Source: Onthophagus taurus
Taxonomy: Eukaryota > Arthropoda > Insecta > Coleoptera > Scarabaeidae
Direction of reading: 5' to 3'
NCBI RefSeq assembly: GCF_036711975.1
Contig: NC_091967.1
Coordinates: forward strand, 16,616,001-16,680,000
Length of the DNA stretch: 64,000 nucleotides
Shown here: positions 13,045-23,842 of the stretch, in pieces
How positions within the stretch are numbered: position 1 is the first letter of the stretch
How the letters are laid out: each line of letters opens with the position of its first letter
Notes under the pieces: generated by a model
Told to the model about the DNA's origin: nothing
The model's input: the letters and a program-made list of their open reading frames with translations, nothing else
Databases searched by the model: none
Position numbers and translations under genes: made by a program

Positions 13045-16000
13045 TTATTTTCCAGCTTCTTCTTTTAAAGCGACGGTTTGATTAAAAACAATTTTAGCAG
13101 GTGTAGTATCAGGATCGACAGAGAAAAACCCAAGCCTTTCGAATTGAAATTTATCATAAATTTGTACTGAAGCAAGATATTTATCTGCGTAACTTTTAAT
13201 TATTCTCAACGAATCTAAATTGCAATCGGATAAAAATCCTCCAGGTACTTGATTAACATCTTCAGGATTTTTATGTTTAAACAGAAGATCATATATCCTC
13301 ACTTCAACTTCTTGAGGGTCACTAACCCAATGAATGAAAGCTTTGGGTTTTTTATCAACTTTATCAACAGGTGTACATTTACATAATAACTCAATTGGTT
13401 CATTCGACGAATTTTTTATTACTTCATCAACATCTAAAACAACTCCAGCATAACGAAGTCCAACACTTTGTTGTTTAGTTAAGCGTCGAAAACTTTTATC
13501 TCCAACCTTAAAATCATTAAAAATATTACTTTTAAAATAATTATTCAATTAAATCATCTTTACCTCAATAAAATCATCCTTCTCAATATAAATCACTTTA
13601 TCAAAAGTAATGTTATGACTACCTTTTTCAGGTTGAGATGGAAAATTAGGAACTGAAACCTTAACTGGATTTTCATGCGGAAAATTTTTTATCGTTATTT
13701 TTAGTGGATTTAAAACAACCATCGATCTATGATATATTTAAATATTATTTTCTAACAAATTTCTTTTTTTACCTTTTTTATTCGTTACCTTGGAGCATAA
13801 ATATCTAAATAAGATCGAACATATGCCTCCAACATTCCTGGGTCAACCGTACTTTGAGCGCCAGTAACACCAAGTTGAGCACAGAAATTATTGATTGCGT
13901 CTGCAGGAAATCCTCGTCTTCTTAATGCTGTTAGGGTAAATAATCTAGGATCATCCCAATCTTAAAATTAATTCAACATATATTTTCAAAAATGATCATC
14001 TTAAAAACAGTTTTATACCATTAACAATTTTTTCTTCAATCAATTTAGCAATTTTTCTCTTTGAAACAACAGTATAATTAACATTTAATCGTCCATATTC
14101 CCATTGAACAGGGCAATAAATATCAAGAGCGTTACACAACCAATAATAACTGGATCGTCTGTTATAAAAAAAAATATTAATCGTGTTTTTAAAAATTAAC
14201 CCGATAGGACGCGCGCATCTTTTAAAGATAATCTTGGGATTCTTTGTATTTGATCGTTGACATCGGTGTTGGTAAATGAGAAAATGATTGCACTAGTGAA
14301 AGATAAAAGAAATGAACAAGATAAAAGTTTCGTCGAAGTTTATTGGTGTCTTATATGGAGTTGCTTCTCTCAAAAGCGAAGTGGTACTCAATGGAAAAGA
14401 GAGGAAACAGTTATAATTTAGTATCCAATAGACCTGGGCCTAGAGGAGTCTCAAAAAAATTGCTTGACGTCAATAGATGCTTGGAATTGCATGATCACCA
14501 GCACTTCTCTGAGAAGTTCTTTCTACATTACAAGAAAGTATGCAAAAATCATAATCGAATACACAAGGTGATACAAATTGATGACAAATTTACAAAAATG
14601 TTTACAATTAATATGTCCAAAGGCTAAAGTGGTTGAAGAAGAGATGAGATACAACCAAAACGTCCAATGATTACATTTAATGGCGAAAAATTTTTTTTGC
14701 TATGTCACTGCATATTTGTTTCGTGGTTAAATTCATGCTTTGTAATTTTCCGTTATGCCATCTGACGAGGGATTCCCCGGTCTTACTGTGATTTGATTTG
14801 GGTCGAGTCGAAATTGAACCTTGTAATTACCCGCTGTGCTGAAGAAATACTACATAATTCAGCATGTCAAAACGTCATTGCACCAGAAAAAAACTAATTC
14901 ATTTTTTTGACCACGTTATCAAATTCTCTGTAAAAAAATGTCCATATAATGTCTTAGTTATAATACTCCACCTACAATAAGAACCAAGATATTGCACTTG
15001 CTGGTTTTACAATATTTTCAATTTTGGTCTCTAGGGGATTTTTGGCATTAGCAGTTTCTCGAAGAACGAGATCATGACATGTAAGCTACTTTATTTCTAA
15101 CTCTTATAGTTTAAAATATGAAATTTAAAATAGTATAATTCATAAGTTTCTTGTCGACTTACTTTAGGTACTTTATTTCAATAAAAAAAATTTATATTTT
15201 CCATTCCCCTGAACCCGTTTTTGATGCCCAATTTACCATATCTAGCACCAATCAGGCTGGCGTCTGAAGAGGTTATGGGTAGAATTGTTTAAAAACAGGT
15301 TACCAAAAAACCCACAACCAGATCTAACAAGATAGGGAACATGGTTAAATGCCGCTATATGCTACACAAATATTTTGGACAGTTTCAAAATGTTAATACT
15401 CAAATTTCCAACTATAGCTAGTAATCTAATACAAGATTGTCAGGCTGTACTAAAAGAAGTAGAATTACAAAATAATTTGGCGTTTATAAAAACCAATTAT
15501 AGTCATGTAGTGATTCTATAAAATCACTTCAGAAGCAGGATTTGCCTTTGGCAGTATAGATGATTAAAAATTTTGGAGGCAGCACCAGAGCATATTGGTC
15601 AAATAACTGTAAGTAAATTAAATGGCTGATTTTATAATGGATCCCGCATTAATTACAAAATTCAAATATACTCCAATTAAAACTGTCGACGTAGCAAGAA
15701 GTTTTTCGGCTTACAAAATTACAAGATGTACCATTTTGTTGTAAGCGATGTTTTTTTTTTTTGAATAACTTGAAAACAACTCAATATTTTGTTTGAATTC
15801 GATCGTTTTATTGAAATTTGGACCTGTACAATTTGTTTAGTCACTTTCTGAAAATGATAGGTTGCTTCCTCCAGCTGTCACTACAAAATCGGTCCTTTTT
15901 TCGACGTTTTTCACACTTTTGCCAGTGTTATGGGCGTTATTTCGGCGATTTCCTGGCGTATATTGACTTTAAGTTGCTCGAGAGTGTCTGGCTTATTGAC

Positions 16001-18497
16001 ATAAACCTTGCAGGAAAAAGGAAAAAGTCAGGAGGCGTTAAATCAGGCGAATGCGCCGGCTAGTCGTAATCCCCATTTTTCGATATCAATCGATTTTAAA
16101 ACATGGTACGCATCAAATCCATTGTTAATCGAGCAGTATGGCATGTTGCACCATCTTGCTGAAACCAGTAGTTCTCCATGTCATTTTCTTCGATTTGCCA
16201 AAAAATCGCGTATCATGGTCTGATATTGCTCGCCATTGACCGTCACCGCCGCGCCGTTGAATATCGGCACTATAGCTGTTGTACTATAGCGTTATCATTA
16301 CGGCATGTACGGGTCTTAACTTTGTGCTTTCATGTTGCCAAAGAACCACTGGTATTGATTTCGGCACTAAACTTCGAATTGTCTTGGCTGTGGGCGTTGG
16401 ACGACCATGATATTTTCCTCTGTACGCGTGTTGAGCTTGTTTGGAAACAAAATTTCACAATTTCTGCATGTTCTTTAGGTGTGTAGCGAACCATGGTTAA
16501 AATGGTACTACATTGACATTTCCAATGCGCCATCAAACATGGTGATTTCACAGCTGGTTGTCAAGTTATTCAAAAGAAATATTGGTTACAACAAAATGAG
16601 ATAACTTTGTAATGGAATATTTAGAATAGCATTTAATAATTAGTTATTTTCGGGATTACTAGTTTTCTCTGTATAAATTTACTCAGAAATGTAATAAAAT
16701 GTTAGTTTTTTCAAATGTTATGCATTATTAAAAAAATATGCCTTTTTAATGCGTTTTTATCAGAATTTTAACGTGAATTTTTTTGCATTTTTGTTTTTAT
16801 TACATACGCGCGTCCCGTCAGGTTAAAAAAAAACAAATTACCTGCTTTGAAATTCTTTGGTACATAAAGAATGAGTGATATGCTCAATACTATCACATAG
16901 ACAATGAGTGTAATCATAAGTAGGATAAATACACCATTTATCTCCTGTTCTATGATGGGGAACAAATCTTACTCGATAAGCTACAGGATCTAATTTTCCT
17001 TCTTCTAAAGTTATCTTCATACGTAAAGTTGCAGCGCCCTCATCAATTTTTCCATTTTTCATATCCTAGATAATAATTAACATCATTAAAGTACAAACAT
17101 TTTTTAGTCTAACCTGAAATAATTGTAAATTTTCAAATACAGGTCGATCTCTCCATGGTGATGGTTCAGGATTAAATCCTTTCATTTCATCTGGAGTTTG
17201 ATGACAAACATAGGCCAAACCCTTTTTAATCAATTCAATCGCCCATTCATACAACTGATCGAAATAATCAGATGAATGAGTTATTTTAGCAGGGGTATAA
17301 CCTAAAATAAATCGAAATAATGTAAAATCTTAAAAATTTATTTTTTTTTTCCCACCTAGCCAATTAACCATATCTTTAATACCGGTAAAAAATTTTTCTT
17401 CTTCTTTCTCTGGATTGGTATCATCATATCTTAAAAAACAAACTCCATTTTGAGCTGCTGCATACCCAAAATTAATGTTAATCGCTTTTGCGTGCCCGAT
17501 ATGTAAAATTCCATTTGGTTCTGGTGGAAAACGAGTCCGAACCGATTTTCCGGTAATTTTTAAATGATCCGCGAGTAATTTATGAGTATTTTCAGTTAGA
17601 ATGTAGCCGTCGGTTTTATAATTATCGCCAGGTGAATGAAAGTTTACTTTTTTCATTACATCTAACATGGTAAGACCGGTTTTGTCATCTAATAAAAATT
17701 GAAAATAATAAAAAATAACAAAAAAAATTAAATAAATTACTTGATGTTTTTAATTCCATCTTTTCTTTTGGTTGTACTTTTGGTTTTTCTTCCGATTTCG
17801 ATTTTGTTGCACCTTTTTTATCCACCTTTGTAATTGGAGCTAAATCAAGTTCAGTTTTAGGTCCCAATAAACAAACAATCTATAAAAATATTTTTTGGAT
17901 TAATTTTTTTTTAATAAAATTTTACTAACTTGAACATCCATTTCATTTTTAATCGCCTTCCCATCAGCCCATGGTAACTCATTCCTAACTTTTTGCATAA
18001 TCAACCCAACATTATACCTATACCTTTTTTCTAATAACTCCTCTTTAACTTCTCCGATTTGCTTTTCAATACACTTTTCAATATCTTCTGGGCTAACCAC
18101 AATTCCCACTCCACAAAATTTCTCAAATTCACTTTCATTAATGTTATTAATATGTGATAAAACATACTCAATAGCTTTATCAACCCGTACAGTTGTATTA
18201 AGTTTGTTGGTTACAATGTATTTAGTTAAAAAAGGTAAATGATTGCTTATTTGGGGTTTCGTTTTCGTGGCCAGATGGTAAAGCAACATTCCTGCACCTT
18301 CTGGTATTACAACATCTCTCACCTAGAAAGAATTCAGATGAATATAAAGTACAAGAAAATTTAATTGAAATTACCTCATGTAAAATAGAAGATAAAGTTT
18401 TTGTAACTGTTGCATTTTTATAAGTTTCTTTAGCTTTTTGTTCGCTTAATCCTAAATTAATAAATGATTTTATAATCGACTCTTCGTCTGCAACCAT
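13045..18497 (-). CDS. GlnRS: cytosolic glutamine--tRNA ligase (GlnRS)
   Basis: Charges tRNA-Gln with glutamine. Ten exons, reading down the minus strand: 18497-18375, 18322-17930, 17879-17741, 17688-17356, 17301-17114, 17065-16842, 14158-14019, 13960-13789, 13726-13564 and 13506-13045. They join to 778 aa, the usual animal GlnRS length. Residues 1-180 are the eukaryote-specific N-terminal tRNA-binding domain; a Lys/Glu-rich linker follows. The class I core has [12 protein letters not shown] (HIGH at about 281-284), [29 protein letters not shown] and VVSKRK (KMSKS equivalent, about 498-502). The C-terminal anticodon-binding barrels end with [15 protein letters not shown]. The ATG at 18497 gives MVADEES; an upstream in-frame ATG exists. 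Intron 6 (2.7 kb) holds hAT and mariner relics. Every splice phase is consistent across exons. Confidence 0.95.
14166..15320. other. GlnRS intron 6, left part, nothing recognised
   Basis: Intronic sequence with a 94-codon plus-strand open frame (14343-14627) that shows no recognisable domain. It is more likely chance or decayed transposon sequence than a gene. Confidence 0.35.
15330..15730 (+). mobile_element. hAT-type transposase C-terminal fragment
   Basis: Broken plus-strand frames read [12 protein letters not shown], then [10 protein letters not shown], and end with [19 protein letters not shown] (15664-15715). The last phrase matches the conserved C-terminal dimerisation segment of hAT transposases ('yaP.tSvdVERsFS.yk'). 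Stops and a frame change lie between the pieces, so it is a dead fragment within GlnRS intron 6. Confidence 0.65.
15732..16598 (-). mobile_element. mariner-like transposon relic with terminal inverted repeats
   Basis: About 867 bp bounded by inverted repeats of about 50 bp. The left end reads cattttgttgtaagc ... ttgaataacttgaaaac (15732-15776); the right end is its inverse, gttgtcaagttattcaa ... ggttacaacaaaatg (16558-16598). The minus strand between them gives broken transposase pieces: [15 protein letters not shown] (N-terminal helix-turn-helix, from 16494), [28 protein letters not shown] and, after a break, [12 protein letters not shown]. The central part, including the first catalytic Asp region, is missing. 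It is an internally deleted, inactive Tc1/mariner-superfamily copy in GlnRS intron 6. Confidence 0.82.
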
Positions 18498-18851
18498 TTT
18501 TCCCAATTTGAAATGTCCTTTTGACACTGACAGACTGGCCACGTTGGTTTTGAAAGGTTAAAAATAGGATACGTTCATGAAATATTTGTTGCTAAATACT
18601 TTCAATATATTGTTACTATGGTAATTAATAAGAAAATTAATTTGGTGATAACTTATATTTTATGATATATTATTATTAAATAATGAAAATTACTTAAATA
18701 AATTAAATTTATCCTAAATTAATTGGGTTGGTATCGTAAGTTGGTAATAAAAAATTTACTGTCCACCATCATTTTTGTAACTAAGTGCGCAGTCGCCAGT
18801 TGCATAACATCTTTTAGAAAATTCCAATAATTATACAAGAAAACGATCAAA
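18498..18851. promoter_or_regulatory. divergent promoter region, GlnRS / Rieske protein
   Basis: The start codons of GlnRS (18497, minus) and the Rieske gene (18852, plus) are 354 bp apart, head to head. Both promoters and 5' leaders must fit here, or an unseen 5' exon exists. The sequence is AT-rich with no obvious TATA box at a convincing place. Confidence 0.55.
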
Positions 18852-19713
18852 ATGATTAAACCAGTAAATATACCAAAATTAGTTAAAGCAACAAGCCATA
18901 TAGTAGCATCGACGATAACTCCAGCATCAGCAGCGGCTGTTTTGCCTAAACGAGAAGTTACCAAAACCCCTATAACTTTGTTAACCAGTTACTCCTTGTC
19001 CCAAAGTTTACCAACAGGCAATGTTTCCATCAGATCAGGCCCAGGGGTTACAACCCAAGTAAGATTTGCACACACTGATGCTGTTGCATGTCCAGATTTT
19101 TCAGAGTATAGACGTGATAGCACTAAGAACCCCAATGTTAAGTCTGCGCAATCTGAAGAAGTTCGTAAGAATTTTACTTACATGATTGTTGGGGGAACAT
19201 CAGTAGCAGCTGCCTATGCATCTAAAGCTGTTGTTACTCAATTTATTAGCACCATGGCTGCTTCTGCTGATGTATTAGCTTTGGCTAAAATTGAGATTAA
19301 ATTAGCTGATATTCCTGAGGGAAAATCTGTTACCTTTAAATGGAGAGGTATGTTTATTTCTAAATTTTGTTTTTTTTATTAATTTTTAATTTTTGTTAGG
19401 TAAACCATTATTTATTAGACATAGAACAGCTGATGAAATTGCCCAAGAAAGATCAGTGCAAGTAGGAACATTAAGAGATCCACAACACGACCACGAAAGA
19501 ACCATTCGTCCTGAATGGTTGGTTGTTTTGGGAGTATGCACTCATTTGGGTTGTGTCCCAATTGCTAATGCTGGCGACTTCGGCGGTTATTATTGTCCAT
19601 GCCATGGTTCCCATTATGACGCGTCTGGTCGTATTAGGAAAGGACCAGCTCCTCTTAATCTGGAGGTTCCTACACATGTATACCCAGATGATTCAACTCT
19701 TGTAGTTGGTTAA
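18852..19713 (+). CDS. RFeSP: cytochrome b-c1 complex Rieske iron-sulfur subunit
   Basis: Catalytic 2Fe-2S subunit of mitochondrial complex III, passing electrons from ubiquinol to cytochrome c1. Two exons, 18852-19347 and 19400-19713 (phase 1 intron of 52 bp), give 269 aa. The N-terminus ([12 protein letters not shown]...) is a basic, Ala/Ser-rich mitochondrial presequence. A transmembrane helix lies at about 108-132 ([19 protein letters not shown]). The head domain carries both Rieske boxes: CTHLGC (about 212-217) and CPCHGSH (about 231-237), with all ligand Cys/His and both disulfide Cys present. The tail [10 protein letters not shown] is canonical. AATAAA follows at 19809-19814. Confidence 0.96.
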
Positions 19714-19933
19714 TAATGTAGTAAATGGGAGTTAAATCAATGTGTACTATATTTATTTCGTAAAATGGCTTGTAATTAGTAAAATGGTCAAGAAAATTTT
19801 ACAAGAAAAATAAAATAATTTTAAAAAAGTTTAACTTTTTGTTTTGGAAATTTTTTTAATGTACTTTTTTTTTTGAAATAAAGTCATGTGATAAAGTTAC
19901 ACACTGTGTTATTTTGACAAGGATATAAATGAT
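19714..19933. terminator. convergent 3' ends of the Rieske gene and GPN2
   Basis: Only 220 bp separate the Rieske stop (plus) from the GPN2 stop (minus). Plus-strand AATAAA hexamers lie at 19809 and about 19876. A minus-strand AATAAA (TTTATT at 19752-19757) lies within the plus-strand 3' UTR, so the two 3' UTRs may overlap. Confidence 0.5.
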
Positions 19934-21930
19934 TTAAACAAAATCCACATCAAAACGTTCAGTTTCAGTCCTTGCCCCAACTGCACATGCTAATAATGCT
20001 TGAATGCTTCTTTCTTCACCACTCCCATAAACATATCCATTTGCCTAAAACATATTAATAATTTAATAAAGTGTTTTAGTTTCGCATTTAGATTGTTATT
20101 TAACCTTATCAACAGCATTTTTTAGATTTAATAAACTCCTTTCTGATTTGATATCAACAGGAATGAAAGAAACCAAACTGTAATCTTCAATTAATCCTAT
20201 TAATGATGCGTTCAATTTTTTATATTTCTTTGTAAATGGACCATCATCTAATAATTCAAGTAAATATTTTAAATCCAATACATCTGTGTAAAAATCGACA
20301 CCAAAATCTAGTTTTTCAGAATTTTTGCGTAAAAGATCAGCCTAAAAAAATTAAATCAAATGCATTAATTAATTTATTACATTATAAACAGAGATGTAAG
20401 TTATTTGAAATAAAAGTATTTAAAATACAAAATACGTATTTTGCATTTCAAATACCATTCCACCAAAAGTATTTTGTACTTTATTTAAGATACTTTTAGT
20501 AACTCATTTTGTATTTTGAAAATACTAAATACTAAAAAGTGCTGCGTGTGTAGGAGATTTAAAGGATCTCACACATATGACAAAATTGCCAAACTAATTT
20601 CTGTCATTCACTCAGAATATGATTCAAAGTTATTTAAAATTGTAAAAACCATTACTGATAATGGATCTAATATGGTTAAGGCATTAATAAGTTGCAGGGA
20701 TATGCAACTCATACTCTGCATTTAATAGCTGCAAGGGATATAGATCAAGTTAGAACACAAAATAATCCTTGTAAGAAACTTTATGATGCAGTAAACAAGT
20801 GATAGTAACAGTAACACCACTACTAACTTAGAAATAGTTCATTATTTGAAAGATAGTGACGAATCTATTCGTCAATTTAATAATTTTGAATTAATTAATT
20901 TGAATTTTTTCAATCAATATCCATCAATTAAAAAAGTTTTTATTAAAGACCTGTATTCCAAGTTTTGCTGGAGGAACGCTGAATGATAATGAGGCCTCAT
21001 AGAAGGAAAATGAGCGACGAAATAAATTCATGTTCATATATAGCTTGGCTAATCTAATCCTGCAGTTCTTTTCCTAGAGACAATCAATAATCTGTAGCAG
21101 AGACACCAGATTGGATTTGCCAAGCTGTAGTTCAATTTACCAGTTCACTAATGTAAATTTTCTCAATATATATTGTCAATACTAAGATATTGACAATATA
21201 TGTGAAAAAACTTTAAAAAAACTTGTAGTGGTGTTTAAAAAACGTATTTTGAAAATATGTACTTTGTATTTAAGTACTAAATTAAAAAAGTATTTAGTAT
21301 TCTGTATTTCAAGTATCAAAATTTGAAATTATTTGCATTTTACATTTAAATACTTACTACTCTGATTATAAATTAACTTACTTTACTTAAAACATTAACA
21401 TGTGGTAATCCAATTTGTAGCATTGTAGACAACGAAAGTAATAAAGTAGAGATAAACTTGGATGGATCAGAACAGTAATGAGAATCAACCATATGAACTG
21501 CACATAAATGGTAACCCAATGGTTCAAGTTTAGCAAAAATATTTTTGATTGAGTTATGATGAGTGTAAAGTTCAACTTGCCCAGGCATATCGAAAAGTAA
21601 GTAGGAATGTTTGATGCTGTTTAATTTATCTAAAAGCCAATCATAATTTTGTTCTAAATATTCCATACAATACATCAAAGCTCCATTTGGGCCTAAAGAT
21701 AAATTAGTCATTACTTCATCCACAGTTATTAAATCCATAATATCAACAGTTGCTTTTCGAACATTCTCATTAGCTGGATCTAAATTGATTATTTCAACTT
21801 TTCTATTTAATTTTTCTTTGTAAAAAGTGTGTATTTGATTGCAATATGTTGTTTTTCCTGAACCCGGTGGTCCTATTATTACTTGTCCATAAATATTATC
21901 GAAAGATTTAATACATTTCTTTAACGACAT
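19934..21930 (-). CDS. GPN2: GPN-loop GTPase 2
   Basis: Small GTPase of the GPN family, which helps assemble and import RNA polymerase complexes. Three exons (21930-21382, 20341-20105, 20044-19934), all phase 0, give 298 aa, close to the usual size. Visible motifs are the P-loop GPPGSGKTT (about 20-28), the diagnostic GPN insert in SLGPNGALMY (GPN at about 80-82) and the G3-type FDMPGQVELY (about 113-122). The C-terminus ends ...ERFDVDFV. Intron 1 contains a degenerate hAT element. The start codon lies 11 nt after the PSMG3 stop on the same strand, so GPN2 is either initiated from inside PSMG3 or made from a shared transcript. Confidence 0.94.
20389..21364 (+). mobile_element. degenerate hAT element with perfect 8-bp target duplication
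   Basis: A 976-bp insertion in GPN2 intron 1. It is flanked by the direct duplication ATTATAAA (20381-20388 and 21365-21372). Its ends are inverted repeats, CAGAGATGTAAGT on the left and the inverse of CAGAGTAGTAAGT on the right. Inside, plus-strand pieces resemble a hAT-type transposase: YDKIAKLISVIHSEY, VKTITDNGSNMVKA and, one frame on, GYATHTLHLIAARDI. Frameshifts and size show an internally deleted, inactive copy. Confidence 0.85.
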
Positions 21931-21941
21931 TCTTTATTTTC

Positions 21942-22346
21942 TTACGAGATTACCTTTTTTATACAACAACCAATTTCTTTAACAGTTTCCTTATTATATT
22001 TCGTAAGATTAACAAATATCAATAAAGGCTTCTTTATATCTAAATATTGAGCTAAATATCTTGCTGTCGTTTCTTGTTCAATAGTGATATCACCAAAAAT
22101 TTGATCCACTTTGTAAACGAACTCAACCCCAATGTCAGTTTCCAAGCGTTCTTTAGCAATTTTCAAACAAGATCCAGTCTTTCCAAATTGAGTAATAATC
22201 AAAAATAATTGATTAGTAAACTCACAATACGCAATATCCGTTTGAATTTCGTCTATAATCTCTTTAGATATTTTAATATTTGATTCACCAAATGGTTCTT
22301 CCTCGTTTTTTAAAGACATTTGATTAAGCATACCGGATAAATCCAT
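21942..22346 (-). CDS. PSMG3: proteasome assembly chaperone 3
   Basis: Single-exon gene of 134 aa. The PAC3/PSMG3 family works with PAC4 early in assembly of the 20S proteasome alpha ring. The match rests on LFLIITQFGKTGSCLKI (family pattern 'vTQFGKmGtl'), a middle segment VYKVDQIFGD, a short ARYLAQYL helix, and the closing block LLIFVNLTKYNKETVKEI. The length fits the family. AATAAA lies inside the 11-nt spacer between its stop and the GPN2 ATG, so any normal 3' UTR would run into GPN2 coding sequence. The fold family is fairly clear; the sequence is diverged. Confidence 0.8.
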   Translation of the reverse strand: MDLSGMLNQMSLKNEEEPFGESNIKISKEIIDEIQTDIAYCEFTNQLFLIITQFGKTGSCLKIAKERLETDIGVEFVYKVDQIFGDITIEQETTARYLAQYLDIKKPLLIFVNLTKYNKETVKEIGCCIKKVIS

Positions 22347-22627
22347 TATGCATTGTAACGGTATTATAAAAAGTGAGGTTATGTTTTACTTATTTGTCAA
22401 AAAGTGAGGTTAAGATTGTTATTAAATATACACTTTATTGATATTTCTTTATTATTGTCTATTATTAACATATAATTTACAAAAAAAAACATGTTTAAAT
22501 TAATAAAAAAAAGTGATGATATACAGATTCCTTTTTATTCATTTTTTAATAGAAAGTGAGGTTATGTTAATTAAAAATTAAATTCATTAAATTAAAATTT
22601 TTCTTTTATTACAAATAACTTATTCTT
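22347..22627. other. spacer between DYNLT2B and PSMG3
   Basis: AT-rich 281 bp with no coding signal. The phrase 'aaaaagtgaggtta' occurs three times, in diverged form (about 22366, 22400, 22550), suggesting small local duplications. It must contain the DYNLT2B 3' end and the PSMG3 promoter. Confidence 0.4.
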
Positions 22628-23236
22628 TTAATATAAATATATCCCAAAAACAACAACCACGGAAAATATTGTTTCCTAAAACAAAAAGATTAAAATTAAT
22701 AAAATATTATTAAAAATACTCACATTAATGAATTGTTCGCTTGTGTAACTATCTGTTTCGGCATCCCATAAACATCGAACCCCCGCTTTTACACCGGCAC
22801 CTTTAATTTCTCCTATCGTTACTTGTACGATGTGTTTATAACGTTTCATTTGTAATTCTAAGGAAAGAAGATGCGTCACAATTATAATAGAAATAACTAC
22901 TTAATGTTAACCTTTAACTTTTTCATTAATACTATTTGCCATTTTAATAGTCCAATTCTTAGCATTATTTGGACTGTAAACTTTCCCCAATAATGTTTCC
23001 GTTAAAACACTTAGTATAATCTCTTTTATTTGATTTCCTTTAAACCTAAAATATATTCCAAACTGTTTAACGTAATTAACGTGTTATTTAAGAACTTACT
23101 TGTCCGTAAAAGCAGGTCTTAACTGATAAACACTCAAAGCATCAACTGAATCATAACTTTTTGGTTTCTCTTCAGCTACAGACTCAGTTTTCCCGCGACT
23201 TTCTTGGATACTAGTATCACTATCCTGATCTCCCAT
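22628..23236 (-). CDS. DYNLT2B: Tctex1-type dynein light chain 2B
   Basis: Light chain of cytoplasmic dynein-2, used in intraflagellar transport. Four exons (23236-23100, 23045-22912, 22857-22724, 22675-22628) join to 150 aa with consistent phases. An acidic N-terminal tail (MGDQDSDTS...) leads into YQLRPAFTDKFK, a helical part (IILSVLTETLLG), KHIVQVTIGEIKGAGVK, RCLWDAETDSYTSE and a last exon ending FSVVVVFGIYLY. The family equivalents are YkyvVqvvIGeqrGeGv, CfWDadTDnya and fcvvaaFG.yy. The tiny 16-codon last exon completes the final beta strand. Confidence 0.9.
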
Positions 23237-23842
23237 TACAAACTGTTAATTAGAAATACCATATGAATAATCAGTAAAACTTTGATGAAAATAATTATTG
23301 CATTATTAGATTGTCAATTTGACTGATGATTTATTTTGGTAACCATGGTTACGTGAAGTTAAATTCAAAAAACTAAACTTTCAAAATCTTCTTTTAATAT
23401 ACAGTTTATATTTTTAAATGTTACCTAAAAGGATCTTGTTAAAAACAAAAACAATTCGTAACAAACAACGTTATAACCATAATAAATAACCAGTTAATTT
23501 TACAAATTTAATTTATTTTGAAAAACCGGAAATACGTTCAAAACCCGATTTACACTCATCTAAATCAATCGTATTATTTCTGGTTTATTTTAGAGTCTAA
23601 AATACTGTAATTATATATTTATCAATATTTTTTGCTAAAACATTAATTACTATTGTAATGTACTCCTAAAGTTAAAATTAAAGTGTTAAACTAAATTATT
23701 GAAGAATAAAATTTTTGTGGTGTACGTTTGTTAAGGATCGATTTCGTCATAGAGGGCGCGTAGGGCCATTTCCGGCTACTCGGTTGTTGGCGTCCGCGTT
23801 GGATGGTGAATTTGTGTTATCGTTCCATGTATTTAATAAGAA
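23237..23842. promoter_or_regulatory. divergent promoter region, DYNLT2B / ZAD locus
   Basis: 606 bp between the DYNLT2B start (minus) and the ZAD locus start (plus). The part next to the ZAD start (23740-23825) is GC-rich for this genome (ggcgcgtagggccatttccg, gttggcgtccgcgttgg), consistent with a promoter and 5' leader. Confidence 0.5.

Noticed and set aside
14343..14627. 94-codon open frame in GlnRS intron 6
   Set aside because: No recognisable domain, in a region of transposon debris; not supportable as a gene.
15818..16486. Plus-strand open frames
   Set aside because: They are antisense to the mariner-like transposase relic, whose minus-strand reading gives recognisable motifs.
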